Below, piece by piece: positions 16,694 to 25,045 of a stretch of DNA of 48,115 nt. Every line of letters starts with the position of its first letter. Positions within the stretch are counted from its first letter, which is position 1. The notes under the pieces are model-generated. The model saw only the letters and a list, made by a program, of their open reading frames with translations, was not told the origin of the DNA and searched no databases. The stretch is from CAYMND01 sp964465065 (GTDB lineage: Bacteria > Acidobacteriota > Aminicenantia > UBA2199). A program made the translations under genes and the position numbers. The stretch spans positions 1 through 48,115 of the forward strand of contig CAYXHZ010000021.1 of assembly GCA_964465065.1 (NCBI GenBank), read 5' to 3'.

Positions 16694-18286
16694 ATGATGG
16701 ACTGTCCGGAAATGGAGCGGGACAGCTTGCGCGAGCAGGCGGGAATGTTTCGCACCATCATCGAAAACACCTTCGATCTGGTCAGCCTGATTGATGTCCA
16801 GGGGCGGTACATATACTGCAACCCCGCCTACACCCGGACTCTGGGCTACCCGGCCGAGGAGATGGTCGGCCGGAGCGCGTTCGCTATCGTTCACCCCGAC
16901 GAAAGGGGCAAGGCAGAAGCTTTATTCCAGGAAGGGCTGGATTCGGGTCAGGTGTCGTCAGCCTATACCCGTTTGCGTCTGATTTGTCGCGACGGGACGG
17001 TCAAGGTGGTCGACCACCGCGCGCGCCTGATTACCGACCCGGGAGCTCGATGCAAACAAATTCTGCTGATCGCCTCGGATGTCACCGGTCTGGCCTGGGC
17101 CCAAGAAGAGCGGAAGCGTCTGGAAGAGCAGCTGCGGCAATCGCACAAGTTGGAATCGGTCGGGCGGCTTGCCGGCGGAGTGGCCCACGATTTCAACAAT
17201 ATGTTGGGCGTGATCCTGGGCCATGTCGAAATGGCTCTGGAGTCTGTCGGCGAGAATCATGAGCTGTATCCGGATCTCGAGGAGATTCAGAAGGCAGCCC
17301 TGCGTTCGGCCGAACTGACCCGGCAGCTTTTGGCGTTTGCCCGCAAACAGACGATAAGCCCCCGGATTCTGGATGTCAACCAGACTATCGCCGGAATGCT
17401 CAAGATGTTGCGGCGGCTGATCGGAGAGAATGTGGAACTGGTCTGGAAACCGGGAACGGACCTGTGGCCGGTCTACCTGGACCCGGTTCAGCTGGATCAG
17501 ATTCTGGCCAATCTGGCCGTCAACGCCCGGGACGCCATCGGCGAGGTCGGGGAATTGATTCTGCAAACCGGCAACATCGCCCTCGACGAAACCTACTGCC
17601 GGGACAATCCGCAATGTCTGGCCGGCGATTATGTCCTGATCAGCGTCAGCGATACGGGTTGCGGCATGAGCCCGGAAATACTGGAACATGTTTTCGAACC
17701 GTTTTTCAGCACCAAACAACAGGGCCAGGGTACCGGGCTGGGCTTGGCGACGGTGTACGGAATCGTGCACCAGAATCACGGTTATATCACTGTTTACAGC
17801 GAGTTGAATCTGGGAACCACCTTCAACATCTACCTGCCCCGTCATTCCGATGAGGCTGCTTTGGCACAGTCCAAAGCGTCCACGGCGCAGTGTCGGGGCG
17901 ACGAAACCATACTGCTGGTGGAGGATGAGCTGTCTGTACTCAACCTCGGTCAGACCATCCTGGAGCGCTTGGGCTACCGGGTGTTGACGGCGGCTTCGCC
18001 GGCTCAGGCCCTGACCGTTGCCCAAGAAACAAGCGATCGGATCGATCTGCTGATTTCCGACATCGTCATGCCGGCCATGAACGGCCGGCAGCTGTTTGAA
18101 CGATTGCGTTGCGACCACCCCCGGTTGACCTGTCTGCTCATGTCCGGTTACGGTCCGGACCTCATTCCCGGTTCTGTCATGATCGACGCCGGTGAACCGT
18201 ACCTGCAGAAACCGTTCAGCGTTCAGGATCTGGTCGTACGGGTGCGCCGGATTCTCGATGACCGGCAAAAGGTGGAAGATGGCTGA
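16694..18286 (+). CDS. soluble PAS hybrid histidine kinase with receiver domain
   Basis: This 530-residue protein has a PAS domain (about 18-135; DLVSLIDVQGRYIYCNPAYT), a HisKA domain with the phospho-accepting His165 in GGVAHDFNNMLGVILGH, a complete HATPase (N box NLAVNARDAI, G1 SDTGCGM, G2 GQGTGLGLATVYG) and a C-terminal receiver with LLVEDE and Asp456 in LLISDIVMP. No membrane helix is seen, so it should sense a cytoplasmic signal. Start: ATG 16694 with AGGAGAACGGT just upstream; a GTG at 16607 is in frame but has no ribosome site. It is followed closely by a paralogous kinase. It has no output domain, so signal passes by phosphotransfer. Confidence 0.9.
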   Translation: MMDCPEMERDSLREQAGMFRTIIENTFDLVSLIDVQGRYIYCNPAYTRTLGYPAEEMVGRSAFAIVHPDERGKAEALFQEGLDSGQVSSAYTRLRLICRDGTVKVVDHRARLITDPGARCKQILLIASDVTGLAWAQEERKRLEEQLRQSHKLESVGRLAGGVAHDFNNMLGVILGHVEMALESVGENHELYPDLEEIQKAALRSAELTRQLLAFARKQTISPRILDVNQTIAGMLKMLRRLIGENVELVWKPGTDLWPVYLDPVQLDQILANLAVNARDAIGEVGELILQTGNIALDETYCRDNPQCLAGDYVLISVSDTGCGMSPEILEHVFEPFFSTKQQGQGTGLGLATVYGIVHQNHGYITVYSELNLGTTFNIYLPRHSDEAALAQSKASTAQCRGDETILLVEDELSVLNLGQTILERLGYRVLTAASPAQALTVAQETSDRIDLLISDIVMPAMNGRQLFERLRCDHPRLTCLLMSGYGPDLIPGSVMIDAGEPYLQKPFSVQDLVVRVRRILDDRQKVEDG

Positions 18287-18341
18287 CGTTTTCGCTGGCC
18301 GGTCGACAAAAGGCGTTAAACGCTGGACAAGGAAAGGGTGA

Positions 18342-20450
18342 ATGGCCTACATCGATCTGTTGCTCAACTTGGCTCTGCTGGTGGCCCTCAGCGTTCTCTC
18401 CGGTTTCATCGACCGGCGCTGGCCGCATTGGAAAAAACGCGGAGCGTTTCTGCAGGGGCTCCTGTTCGGTTTGGCCTCGATCACCGGTATGTTGCGTCCC
18501 CTGGTCATGGCGCCGGGTCTGATCTTTGACGGCCGGTCGGTAATGATCAGCCTGTGCGCTTTTTTCTTCGGACCGTTGTCCGGACTGGTGGCGGCATCGC
18601 TGGCGCTCGTCTGCAGGGTATGGCTCGGCGGTATCGGCATGATCATGGGGGTGCTGGTCATTTCGGAATCTTTTGCGGTCGGAGCCCTGGCGCACCGGCG
18701 CTACCGCATCGACGAGAATCTGCCCAGTACCAAGATGCTGTACCTGTTCGGCCTTCTGGTCCATGCCATCATGGTCGTCTGCATGTTCAGTCTGCCGGGT
18801 CAGGCCAAATGGGACTCTTTACGCAATGTCGCGCCGCTGGTGATGGCCTTCTATCCGCTGGCCACCATCCTGGCCGGACGGGTCCTGGCCGACCAGAAAC
18901 GGATGGATCTGGACATCGTCATGCTCAAACAGGCCCGTGATGAATTGCGCCTGTTCAAGGAGTCGGTCGATTCTTCGACGGATGCCGTTGGTATGGCCAC
19001 TCCGGAAGGGCGTCATTTCTACCAGAACACCGCCTTCACCCGGCTGTTCGGACAGATCGGCGACGATCCCCTGAGCACGGTGTATGTCGATCCGCAGCAG
19101 GGCCGGGAGGTGTTTTCCACCATCATGGCCGGGCAAGCCTGGAACGGGGAAGTGAACATGAGGGACGCCCATGGCGAGATCCGGCCGATCAGCCTGCGGG
19201 CCTACGCCAGCAAGGATGAACAAGGACGCATCAGCGGTCTGGTCGGAATTCATACCGATATTTCGGCGCAGAAGCAGGCCGAAAAAGAACGGGACCTCCT
19301 GCAGGCCCAGTTGCTGCAAGCGCAGAAGATGGAGTCGATCGGCCGCCTGGCCGGCGGTGTGGCCCATGATTTCAACAATATGCTCGGGGTCATATTGGGG
19401 CATGTCGAGCTGGCCTTGCTGCAATCCGATCCGTCGCGGGCCCTGCACGGCCATCTCAATGACATCAGCAAGGCCGCACATCGCTCGATAGCCTTGACGA
19501 GGCAGCTGCTGGCGTTTGCCCGCAAGCAGACCGCTTTGCCGAAGGTGTTTGATCTCAACGAGACGATACAAGGCATGCTCAGTATGCTGCAGCGCCTGAT
19601 CGGCGAAAATATCGCGCTGACCTGGTCGCCGAGTTCGGGGCCGCTGGTGGTGCGTCTGGATCCTTCGCAGCTGGATCAGATCCTGGCAAATCTGGCTGTC
19701 AACGCCCGGGACGCCATCAAGGACAGCGGTCAGCTGAGAATCGAAACCGCACTGTATACGGTCGGCGAAGAACCGGATGTGATATACCCGGAGCTGAGTC
19801 CGGGCGAGTATGCGCTGCTGATGGTCGCCGACAACGGTTGCGGGATGGATGAACAGTCCATGGCTCATCTTTACGAACCTTTCTATACGACCAAAGGTGT
19901 CGGCAAGGGAACCGGCCTGGGTTTGGCCACCACGTACGGCATCGTCCAGCAGAACGGCGGGTTGATCCGTATCTCCAGCAGAGTCGGTCAGGGCACGGAA
20001 GTCAAGGTTTTTTTGCCGCTCGTTCACGGAGAACTGGTAGCGGACACTGTCGAAAAGCCCAGCGCCGAGATCCGGGGTGGAATGGAAACGGTCCTGTTGG
20101 TCGAAGACGAACCGACCATTCTGGAGATGGGCTGTCTGATGCTGGAGCAGCTGGGTTATCGGGTCCTCAGTTCGGCCGGTCCGCGTCAGGCGCTGGACAT
20201 CTCGGCAAGGTACGGTGAAAAGATCGACGTCCTGCTGACCGACGTCATCATGCCCGATCTCAACGGACAGGAACTCAGCCGGATGCTGCTGCTGCAGAGA
20301 CCCGACCTGAAGGTCATTTTCATGTCCGGCTATACGGCCGACATCATCGCCAAACACGGTGTGCTCGAACCCGGGATTCATTACCTGGAGAAGCCGTTCC
20401 GTTTCGATGTGCTGGCCAGGACCTTGCGCTGCGTGCTGGAAGAGGGCTGA
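18342..20450 (+). CDS. LytS-type 5TM hybrid histidine kinase with receiver domain
   Basis: This 702-residue kinase has an N-terminal five-to-six-helix 5TMR-LYT-like sensor (about 1-185; SGFIDRRWPHWKK, ITGMLRPLVMAPGLIFDGRS and FFFGPLSGLVAASLALVCRV are typical), a PAS domain (about 200-310), HisKA with His342 (GGVAHDFNNMLGVILGH), a full HATPase (NLAVNARDAI, ADNGCGM, GKGTGLGLATTYG) and a receiver with Asp634 (LLTDVIMP). The kinase core is close to that of the upstream protein, so the pair arose by duplication with a sensor swap. Start: ATG 18342 after AAGGAAAGGG. LytS-type sensors respond to wall or pyruvate-type signals in other bacteria; the signal here is unknown. Confidence 0.9.
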   Translation: MAYIDLLLNLALLVALSVLSGFIDRRWPHWKKRGAFLQGLLFGLASITGMLRPLVMAPGLIFDGRSVMISLCAFFFGPLSGLVAASLALVCRVWLGGIGMIMGVLVISESFAVGALAHRRYRIDENLPSTKMLYLFGLLVHAIMVVCMFSLPGQAKWDSLRNVAPLVMAFYPLATILAGRVLADQKRMDLDIVMLKQARDELRLFKESVDSSTDAVGMATPEGRHFYQNTAFTRLFGQIGDDPLSTVYVDPQQGREVFSTIMAGQAWNGEVNMRDAHGEIRPISLRAYASKDEQGRISGLVGIHTDISAQKQAEKERDLLQAQLLQAQKMESIGRLAGGVAHDFNNMLGVILGHVELALLQSDPSRALHGHLNDISKAAHRSIALTRQLLAFARKQTALPKVFDLNETIQGMLSMLQRLIGENIALTWSPSSGPLVVRLDPSQLDQILANLAVNARDAIKDSGQLRIETALYTVGEEPDVIYPELSPGEYALLMVADNGCGMDEQSMAHLYEPFYTTKGVGKGTGLGLATTYGIVQQNGGLIRISSRVGQGTEVKVFLPLVHGELVADTVEKPSAEIRGGMETVLLVEDEPTILEMGCLMLEQLGYRVLSSAGPRQALDISARYGEKIDVLLTDVIMPDLNGQELSRMLLLQRPDLKVIFMSGYTADIIAKHGVLEPGIHYLEKPFRFDVLARTLRCVLEEG

Positions 20451-20477
20451 ACGGCAGCTGGACTTTCGCCGCTGTAC

Positions 20478-20507
20478 TTGCACATCGATGGCCGATGAGC
20501 ATACAAT
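20478..20507 (+). promoter_or_regulatory. possible promoter of the HisKA-receiver gene
   Basis: TTGCAC (20478-20483), 18-bp spacer and TACAAT (20502-20507), 49 bp before the ATG at 20556. Confidence 0.5.
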
Positions 20508-20555
20508 ATGCAGGATGGATACAACACGAACGGTGCAGTACACTCCGGAGTCAGC

Positions 20556-21260
20556 ATGACTGCCAAAAAGATGAACTGTCGGGATGCGGGACCGGAACAG
20601 GACGAGTTGAGGCGGGCGGTCGTAAGCGATTCCGTCTTGTGCCATGATATCAGCAACGTGATGACGACCATCCTGGGGCATGTCGATTTGGCCAGGACCC
20701 GTATTCAGGCTGGACTCGGCGGGGCGCTGGACCATCTGGGCGAAATCGAAGCCGCTGCCAAGCGGGCTGCCGACCTGTGCCGGCAGTACTCTATCGCCCG
20801 GACAACCGGTACGGAAGTCATGCCCAGACCGCAAACCGTCCGCTCTGCCGTTTCGGAGTGGACGAACTCCGGTGTCCGTTGGCAAAGAGGGCGGGTGCTG
20901 CTGGTCGACGACGAAAGCAGCGTACGGGCGGTGGCCCGGCAAATGCTGGAACGGATCGGTTTTGCTGTGGAATCCGCCATTGACGGCTGCGATGCCCTGG
21001 AACTGCTCGAACAGGACCCCTACCGCTTTTCCTGCGTCCTGCTCGACATCAATATGCCCGGCATGAGCGGCGATGCCTGTTTCTCTCGCTTGCGTCAGGT
21101 ACGGCCGGACCTGCCGGTTCTTTTTTCCAGCGGCAGTTCCGACCGGGTTCTGGCCGAGCCCCTGACCCAGGCTCCGTTGACTACATTCCTGCAGAAACCC
21201 TATTCGCTGGACGCCCTGCGCCGGGAGTTGCAGTCCCTGCTGAGCCGCGTCTCCAGCTGA
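20556..21260 (+). CDS. kinase remnant (HisKA only) fused to a receiver domain
   Basis: This 234-residue protein begins with a segment (about 25-80; VLCHDISNVMTTILGHVDLA) that matches the HisKA helix of the two kinases upstream (VAHDFNNMLGVILGHVELA), keeping His30, Asp31 and Asn34. The ATP-binding domain is missing: a short linker leads straight to a receiver (VLLVDDE, phospho-acceptor Asp164 in LLDINMPGMSG, LQKPYS with the conserved Lys). There is no output domain. It cannot phosphorylate itself but could dimerise, accept phosphate from the neighbours at His or Asp, or act as a phosphate sink. Start: ATG 20556 after CGGAG; an ATG at 20508 lies on the promoter. Confidence 0.8.
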   Translation: MTAKKMNCRDAGPEQDELRRAVVSDSVLCHDISNVMTTILGHVDLARTRIQAGLGGALDHLGEIEAAAKRAADLCRQYSIARTTGTEVMPRPQTVRSAVSEWTNSGVRWQRGRVLLVDDESSVRAVARQMLERIGFAVESAIDGCDALELLEQDPYRFSCVLLDINMPGMSGDACFSRLRQVRPDLPVLFSSGSSDRVLAEPLTQAPLTTFLQKPYSLDALRRELQSLLSRVSS

Positions 21261-21278
21261 AAGAACTAAACAACCGCC

Positions 21279-22283
21279 TCATTCTCCGGCTTCAAAGCGC
21301 GGCCGGTGGATATGACAGTACGGCAAACCTCCCTTCTTGGCGTAATAGTCCTGATGATAGTCTTCGGCCGGCCAGAAAGGGGCCGACGGGACGATCCGCG
21401 TACTGACTTTCTGACCTTTGGCGCTCAGCAATTCCGCCACGTCCCGGGCCGTCTGCTGCTCGGCCTGGTCGGCGCAGAAGATGGCCGAACGGTACTGTTC
21501 GCCGATATCGGGTCCCTGGCCGTTGGCCTGGCCGGGATCGTGGATTTCGAAAAAGAACTTGACCAGGTCGCGGTACGAGACGATATCCGGGTCGTAGCGC
21601 AACTCGACGGCTTCCAGGTGTCCGGTGTCACCGGCGCAGACCTCCTGGTAGCTGGGTTTTTCGCTTCGTCCGCCGCTGTAGCCCACCCGGGTTTCCATGA
21701 CCCCTTGTTTCTGCTGGAACAGGTACTCGACCCCCCAAAAGCAGCCGGCGGCAAAGACGGCGGTTTTCCAGCGCTTCTGCGGGCTGAATTTCATGGACAG
21801 AGAGTTGACGCAGTGCCGGGTGTTCTTGGCGGTCAAACCTTCCCCGGTAAAGACATGACCCAAATGGCCGCCGCACCGTCGGCACAGGATCTCGGTGCGT
21901 TGTCCGTCGGCGTCGCGGCGGCGTTCGACCGCAGCGGGGATTTCGTCGTCGAAGCTGGGCCAGCCGCAGCCGGATTCGAATTTGTCGCTGGAACGGTAGA
22001 GGGGCGCGTCGCATTGCCGGCACAGGTAATACCCTTCGGCCTTGTTGCCCAGCAGCTCGCCGCTGAAGGGCGTTTCCGTGCCTTTGTTCTGAATCACCCG
22101 AGCTTCGTCCGGGCTCAGTTCATTGAATTTGACGTGAGCGGGCATTCTTTTCTCCTTGGCCGGCGCGGCGGTCTCGAAATGCAGCCAGAGTCCGATGATG
22201 GTGAACGCGATGGCGAGCAGAGCCGCGACTCGTGCTGCCCGCATTCCGGAGCGGCTGGATTTTCGGTTCAAACGCAGTTTCAT
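21279..22283 (-). CDS. msrBA: membrane-anchored MsrB-MsrA methionine sulfoxide reductase fusion
   Basis: This 334-residue protein repairs both isomers of oxidised methionine in proteins. A hydrophobic N-terminal segment (VAALLAIAFTIIGLWLHF, about 19-36) should anchor or export it, so it acts in the periplasm. MsrB comes first, with zinc cysteines Cys88, Cys91, Cys134 and Cys137 and catalytic Cys158 in TRHCVNSLSM. MsrA follows, with catalytic Cys181 in AAGCFWGVE and the motif GDTGHLEAVEL. The MsrB-then-MsrA order is the reverse of the Neisseria-type MsrAB fusion. Start: ATG at 22281-22283 with GGAG upstream. Confidence 0.95.
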   Translation of the reverse strand: MKLRLNRKSSRSGMRAARVAALLAIAFTIIGLWLHFETAAPAKEKRMPAHVKFNELSPDEARVIQNKGTETPFSGELLGNKAEGYYLCRQCDAPLYRSSDKFESGCGWPSFDDEIPAAVERRRDADGQRTEILCRRCGGHLGHVFTGEGLTAKNTRHCVNSLSMKFSPQKRWKTAVFAAGCFWGVEYLFQQKQGVMETRVGYSGGRSEKPSYQEVCAGDTGHLEAVELRYDPDIVSYRDLVKFFFEIHDPGQANGQGPDIGEQYRSAIFCADQAEQQTARDVAELLSAKGQKVSTRIVPSAPFWPAEDYHQDYYAKKGGLPYCHIHRPRFEAGE

Positions 22284-22407
22284 GCTTAAGTCTCCAAATC
22301 AGAATATGATGACGTTTTTTTCACGGTTTGTCATCCACAATCGAATCGCAGTCACCCGCCGCTGTGTCTTCCAGAATAGAGGAAGCGCTGGAAAGGTCGG
22401 TACACTC

Positions 22408-22436
22408 TTGACATCGGTTTCATTTTCATGTATCGT
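22408..22436 (+). promoter_or_regulatory. promoter for the tRNA pair
   Basis: TTGACA (22408-22413), 17-bp spacer and TATCGT (22431-22436), 29 bp upstream of tRNA-Gly. Confidence 0.6.
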
Positions 22437-22464
22437 TATGACGTTCTTTTTACCGAACAAGTGA

Positions 22465-22539
22465 GCGGGAATAGCTCAGTGGTAGAGCGCGACCTTGCCA
22501 AGGTCGATGTCGCGGGTTCGAGTCCCGTTTCCCGCTCCA
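22465..22539 (+). tRNA. tRNA-Gly (GCC)
   Basis: The acceptor stem GCGGGAA pairs with TTCCCGC, followed by discriminator T and an encoded CCA. The D loop (AGCTCAGTGGTAGAGC), the anticodon arm GACCTTGCCAAGGTC with GCC at 22497-22499 and the T arm GCGGGTTCGAGTCCCGT are all standard. Confidence 0.97.
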
Positions 22540-22553
22540 TTCCCTCCAGGTTT

Positions 22554-22624
22554 GGCGGCGTAGCCAAGTGGTAAGGCAGCGGTCTGCAAAATCGCTATCA
22601 TCGGTTCAAATCCGGTCGCCGCCT
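22554..22624 (+). tRNA. tRNA-Cys (GCA)
   Basis: The acceptor stem GGCGGCG pairs with CGCCGCC. The anticodon loop CTGCAAA has GCA at 22586-22588, and the T arm contains GGTTCAAATCC. CCA is not encoded, unlike the Gly gene 14 bp upstream. A short T-run follows at once and may end the transcript. Confidence 0.96.
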
Positions 22625-22696
22625 TTTTCGTTCACCATAATCAGCAACCAGCACCGATCCCCCGGATTCGTTTTCTGGTATCTTCCCCTCCAACAG

Positions 22697-24358
22697 CTAT
22701 TTGACCTTCTGAAAATCCATTCCGTCCAGGGCACTGCCGACTGCTTCATCGATGTTTTCGCTCATGTTCAGCTCCGTGAACAGAACTTCCCGCTTCTGGG
22801 GGGCGCACAACGGTCGCCGCGAAGGCAGATCGAGCAGGGACAGGGTGAGGAAGGCCTGGGTCTGCTGACTGGAGTTGCCGTAGTACTGCAGGGTGGTGGC
22901 GCCGACGGAGCGGAAAGACACGATCAGGGCCTTGTAGGCGACGTTGCCGTCTGGTTCGCCGCGGATGATTTTCAGGCCGCGGTTCATCAGCTTTTCCTCG
23001 ATGGCTGTCAGGATCAGTTCGCTGTGCTCGTTGTCCTCCTTGATCAGCAGGTGCAGGTAGGGAGAGTAGCGAGCCCCGGGCTGCTTGGCCTGGGCGCTTG
23101 TCGGGGTTTGGCTCTGGGCCGTTTCGCCGAAGCTGGCGGTTTCAACCTGGCCGATCGCCGGAGCCTGCGCGTTTTCCGTGTTCGGTTCCGGATCCGCCGG
23201 ATTCGCTGCGCCGGTCTGGTTCAGGTCGTTTGTCGAGGCGCTGGTTTCCTGCGGGGAACTTGCAGTCAGGTCGGCGGAATTTTCTGCTGTATTGGTGCCG
23301 GCCTGGTTTTCTCCGCTCAGAGCCGAAACGTCGGCGGCGGCCAGGGGGGCGGCCTGCTTTTTCCAGGGGGCCGGAATGAGGTCGAAGTACATGGCGGCGC
23401 CGACGCCCAGGGCCAGAATCAGTACGGCGGCGATAGCCAGCCAGCCTTTGCCGCGACGCTTCTGGGTTTTTGTTTCGGGGTTGAGCGTTGTCAACAGCGG
23501 TTCAGCGACCGGAGCGGCATGTGGAACGGTTTGAATGGTATCGATGGCCGCGATCAGCTCCTGGCAGTTCTGGTAGCGTTGCTCGGCCTTGATGGCCATC
23601 ATGCGCTTGACCAGATTTTCGATGTCGGCAGGAATATCGGGAACGATTGAGCCCAGAGGCGGGTATTCGCCCTTGACGATCTTCATCAGCATGCTGACCG
23701 GAGTGTCGGCGTAGTAGGGAGTCTTTCCGGACAGCAGTTCGTAGAGGGTGACGCCCAGGGAGTAGATGTCGCTGCGGCCGTCGATCGGATGCCCTTCGCA
23801 CTGTTCCGGAGACAGGTATTCGGGGGTGCCGATGACCGCACCGTCCATGGTCAGTTTGGTTTCGCTGCCGCTGACTTGGGCGATACCGAAATCGGCGACC
23901 TTGACGCTGCCGTCCGCCATGAGCATGATGTTGCTGGGTTTGATGTCGCGGTGCACCAGGCCGGCCTCGTGGGCGGCGGCCAGACCGCTGGCGACCTGGC
24001 GGGTGATGGCCAGGATGCGCGGTGTGTCGAGCTTCTTGCCGCTGTGCTTGTAATCGGCCAGGCTTTCACCCTTGATCAGCTCCATGGCGAAATAGTGATG
24101 ACCGCGGTCCTCGCCGATGGCGTAGATCTGGACGATGTTGGGATGGTTGAGCTTGGCCGCAGACTGGGCCTCGCGTTTGAAGCGTTTGATGTATTCTTCG
24201 TTTTCAGCCAGACTGGGGTGAAGCACCTTGAGGGCCACCACCCGATTGAGCGATTGCTCGTGGGCCTTGAAAACGGTGGCCATGCCGCCCTGACCCAGTT
24301 TCTGTATGATCTGATACTGTCCGAGCTGAGTGTTGACCAGACTGTCCAATGTCGCCAT
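22697..24358 (-). CDS. membrane Ser/Thr protein kinase with periplasmic domain
   Basis: This 553-residue Hanks-type kinase has a complete catalytic domain (about 14-280): GQGGMATVF loop, VALK lysine, HRDIKPSNIML catalytic loop, ADFGIAQ, and GTPEYLSPEQ in the activation segment. A single membrane helix (WLAIAAVLILALGVGAAMYF) near residue 325 is followed by a Ser/Thr/Ala/Gln-rich linker of about 85 residues and a folded periplasmic domain of about 140 residues of unknown type. There are no PASTA repeats. Start: ATG at 24356-24358 after GGGAGG. Upstream on the same strand are an exported dual-specificity phosphatase and a DUF4301 protein. Confidence 0.93.
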   Translation of the reverse strand: MATLDSLVNTQLGQYQIIQKLGQGGMATVFKAHEQSLNRVVALKVLHPSLAENEEYIKRFKREAQSAAKLNHPNIVQIYAIGEDRGHHYFAMELIKGESLADYKHSGKKLDTPRILAITRQVASGLAAAHEAGLVHRDIKPSNIMLMADGSVKVADFGIAQVSGSETKLTMDGAVIGTPEYLSPEQCEGHPIDGRSDIYSLGVTLYELLSGKTPYYADTPVSMLMKIVKGEYPPLGSIVPDIPADIENLVKRMMAIKAEQRYQNCQELIAAIDTIQTVPHAAPVAEPLLTTLNPETKTQKRRGKGWLAIAAVLILALGVGAAMYFDLIPAPWKKQAAPLAAADVSALSGENQAGTNTAENSADLTASSPQETSASTNDLNQTGAANPADPEPNTENAQAPAIGQVETASFGETAQSQTPTSAQAKQPGARYSPYLHLLIKEDNEHSELILTAIEEKLMNRGLKIIRGEPDGNVAYKALIVSFRSVGATTLQYYGNSSQQTQAFLTLSLLDLPSRRPLCAPQKREVLFTELNMSENIDEAVGSALDGMDFQKVK

Positions 24359-24403
24359 GGCGTCCTCCCGGCAATAGAAATTGCCTGCAAAAAATACACG
24401 CAA

Positions 24404-24432
24404 AGGATATGCTTTTTTTTATTGACTTTCAA
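24404..24432 (-). promoter_or_regulatory. possible internal promoter for the kinase gene
   Basis: On the minus strand TTGAAA (24427-24432), a 17-bp A-rich spacer and TATCCT (24404-24409), 46 bp before the kinase ATG. Confidence 0.45.
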
Positions 24433-24463
24433 CAGCGGCAGGGTGATTTTTGCACAAAGCCAC

Positions 24464-25045
24464 TCAGGTTTTGGCTTTTGAGCCTAGTTGCTGGACAAGC
24501 AATGGGATGTTGAGTCTTCTCAGCCAACGGGGCAGGTTGCTCCAGATGGAGTGAAAACCGTAACCGCCGTCGATCATTTCCCGGATGGCTTCCTCCTTGG
24601 ACCAGCCCTGGACGGCGACGCGGTATACGGCGCACAGGACTCCGGTGCGGTCGGAGCCGTGCTGGCAGTGCACCAGGACGGGAGCCCGTCCGGGATCGGT
24701 GACGATGCGCAGAAAGTCGACGGCCTGTCGACGTTTCGGGTGCCAGGCGTGCATGGGAATATGCTCGGAAACCAGTTCCAGATCGCCGATCTCGTCGCGG
24801 TCGGAATGGGCGGCGCGCAGGTTGATGACGGTGACGATGCCCAACTCTTTGAGCTTCTGCATGCCGATGGCCGTGGGCTGGGCGCTGCGGTACAGCGTTT
24901 CGCTGACCTGGAACAGGTTGGCGACGCCGTCCAGATGGACGGGCTGCGCCCAGTTTGGCGGGCGTTGGGGTTTCTGCTCCGGCAGCAGCCAGGCGCTCGG
25001 CAGGAAGAGCACTAGGAACAGCGCAGCGCATAAGGATCGTTTCAT
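24464..25045 (-). CDS. exported dual-specificity/tyrosine phosphatase
   Basis: This 193-residue protein carries the CX5R signature in LVHCQHGSDRTG (Cys127, Arg133). The N-terminal half (LYRSAQPTAIGMQKLKELGI, then VINLR) is typical of SIW14/DSP-like bacterial phosphatases, which act on phospho-residues or inositol phosphates. A signal peptide (MKRSLCAALFLVLFLPSAWL) sends it across the membrane. Its start codon overlaps the stop of the DUF4301 gene by 4 nt (25042-25045). The Ser/Thr kinase follows, but that kinase domain is cytoplasmic, so the two are on opposite sides of the membrane. Confidence 0.88.
   Translation of the reverse strand: MKRSLCAALFLVLFLPSAWLLPEQKPQRPPNWAQPVHLDGVANLFQVSETLYRSAQPTAIGMQKLKELGIVTVINLRAAHSDRDEIGDLELVSEHIPMHAWHPKRRQAVDFLRIVTDPGRAPVLVHCQHGSDRTGVLCAVYRVAVQGWSKEEAIREMIDGGYGFHSIWSNLPRWLRRLNIPLLVQQLGSKAKT

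Noticed and set aside
18819..20942. 707-codon open frame on the minus strand
   Set aside because: It lies antisense to the LytS-type kinase and HisKA-receiver genes, has no recognisable domain and comes from GC-rich codon bias.
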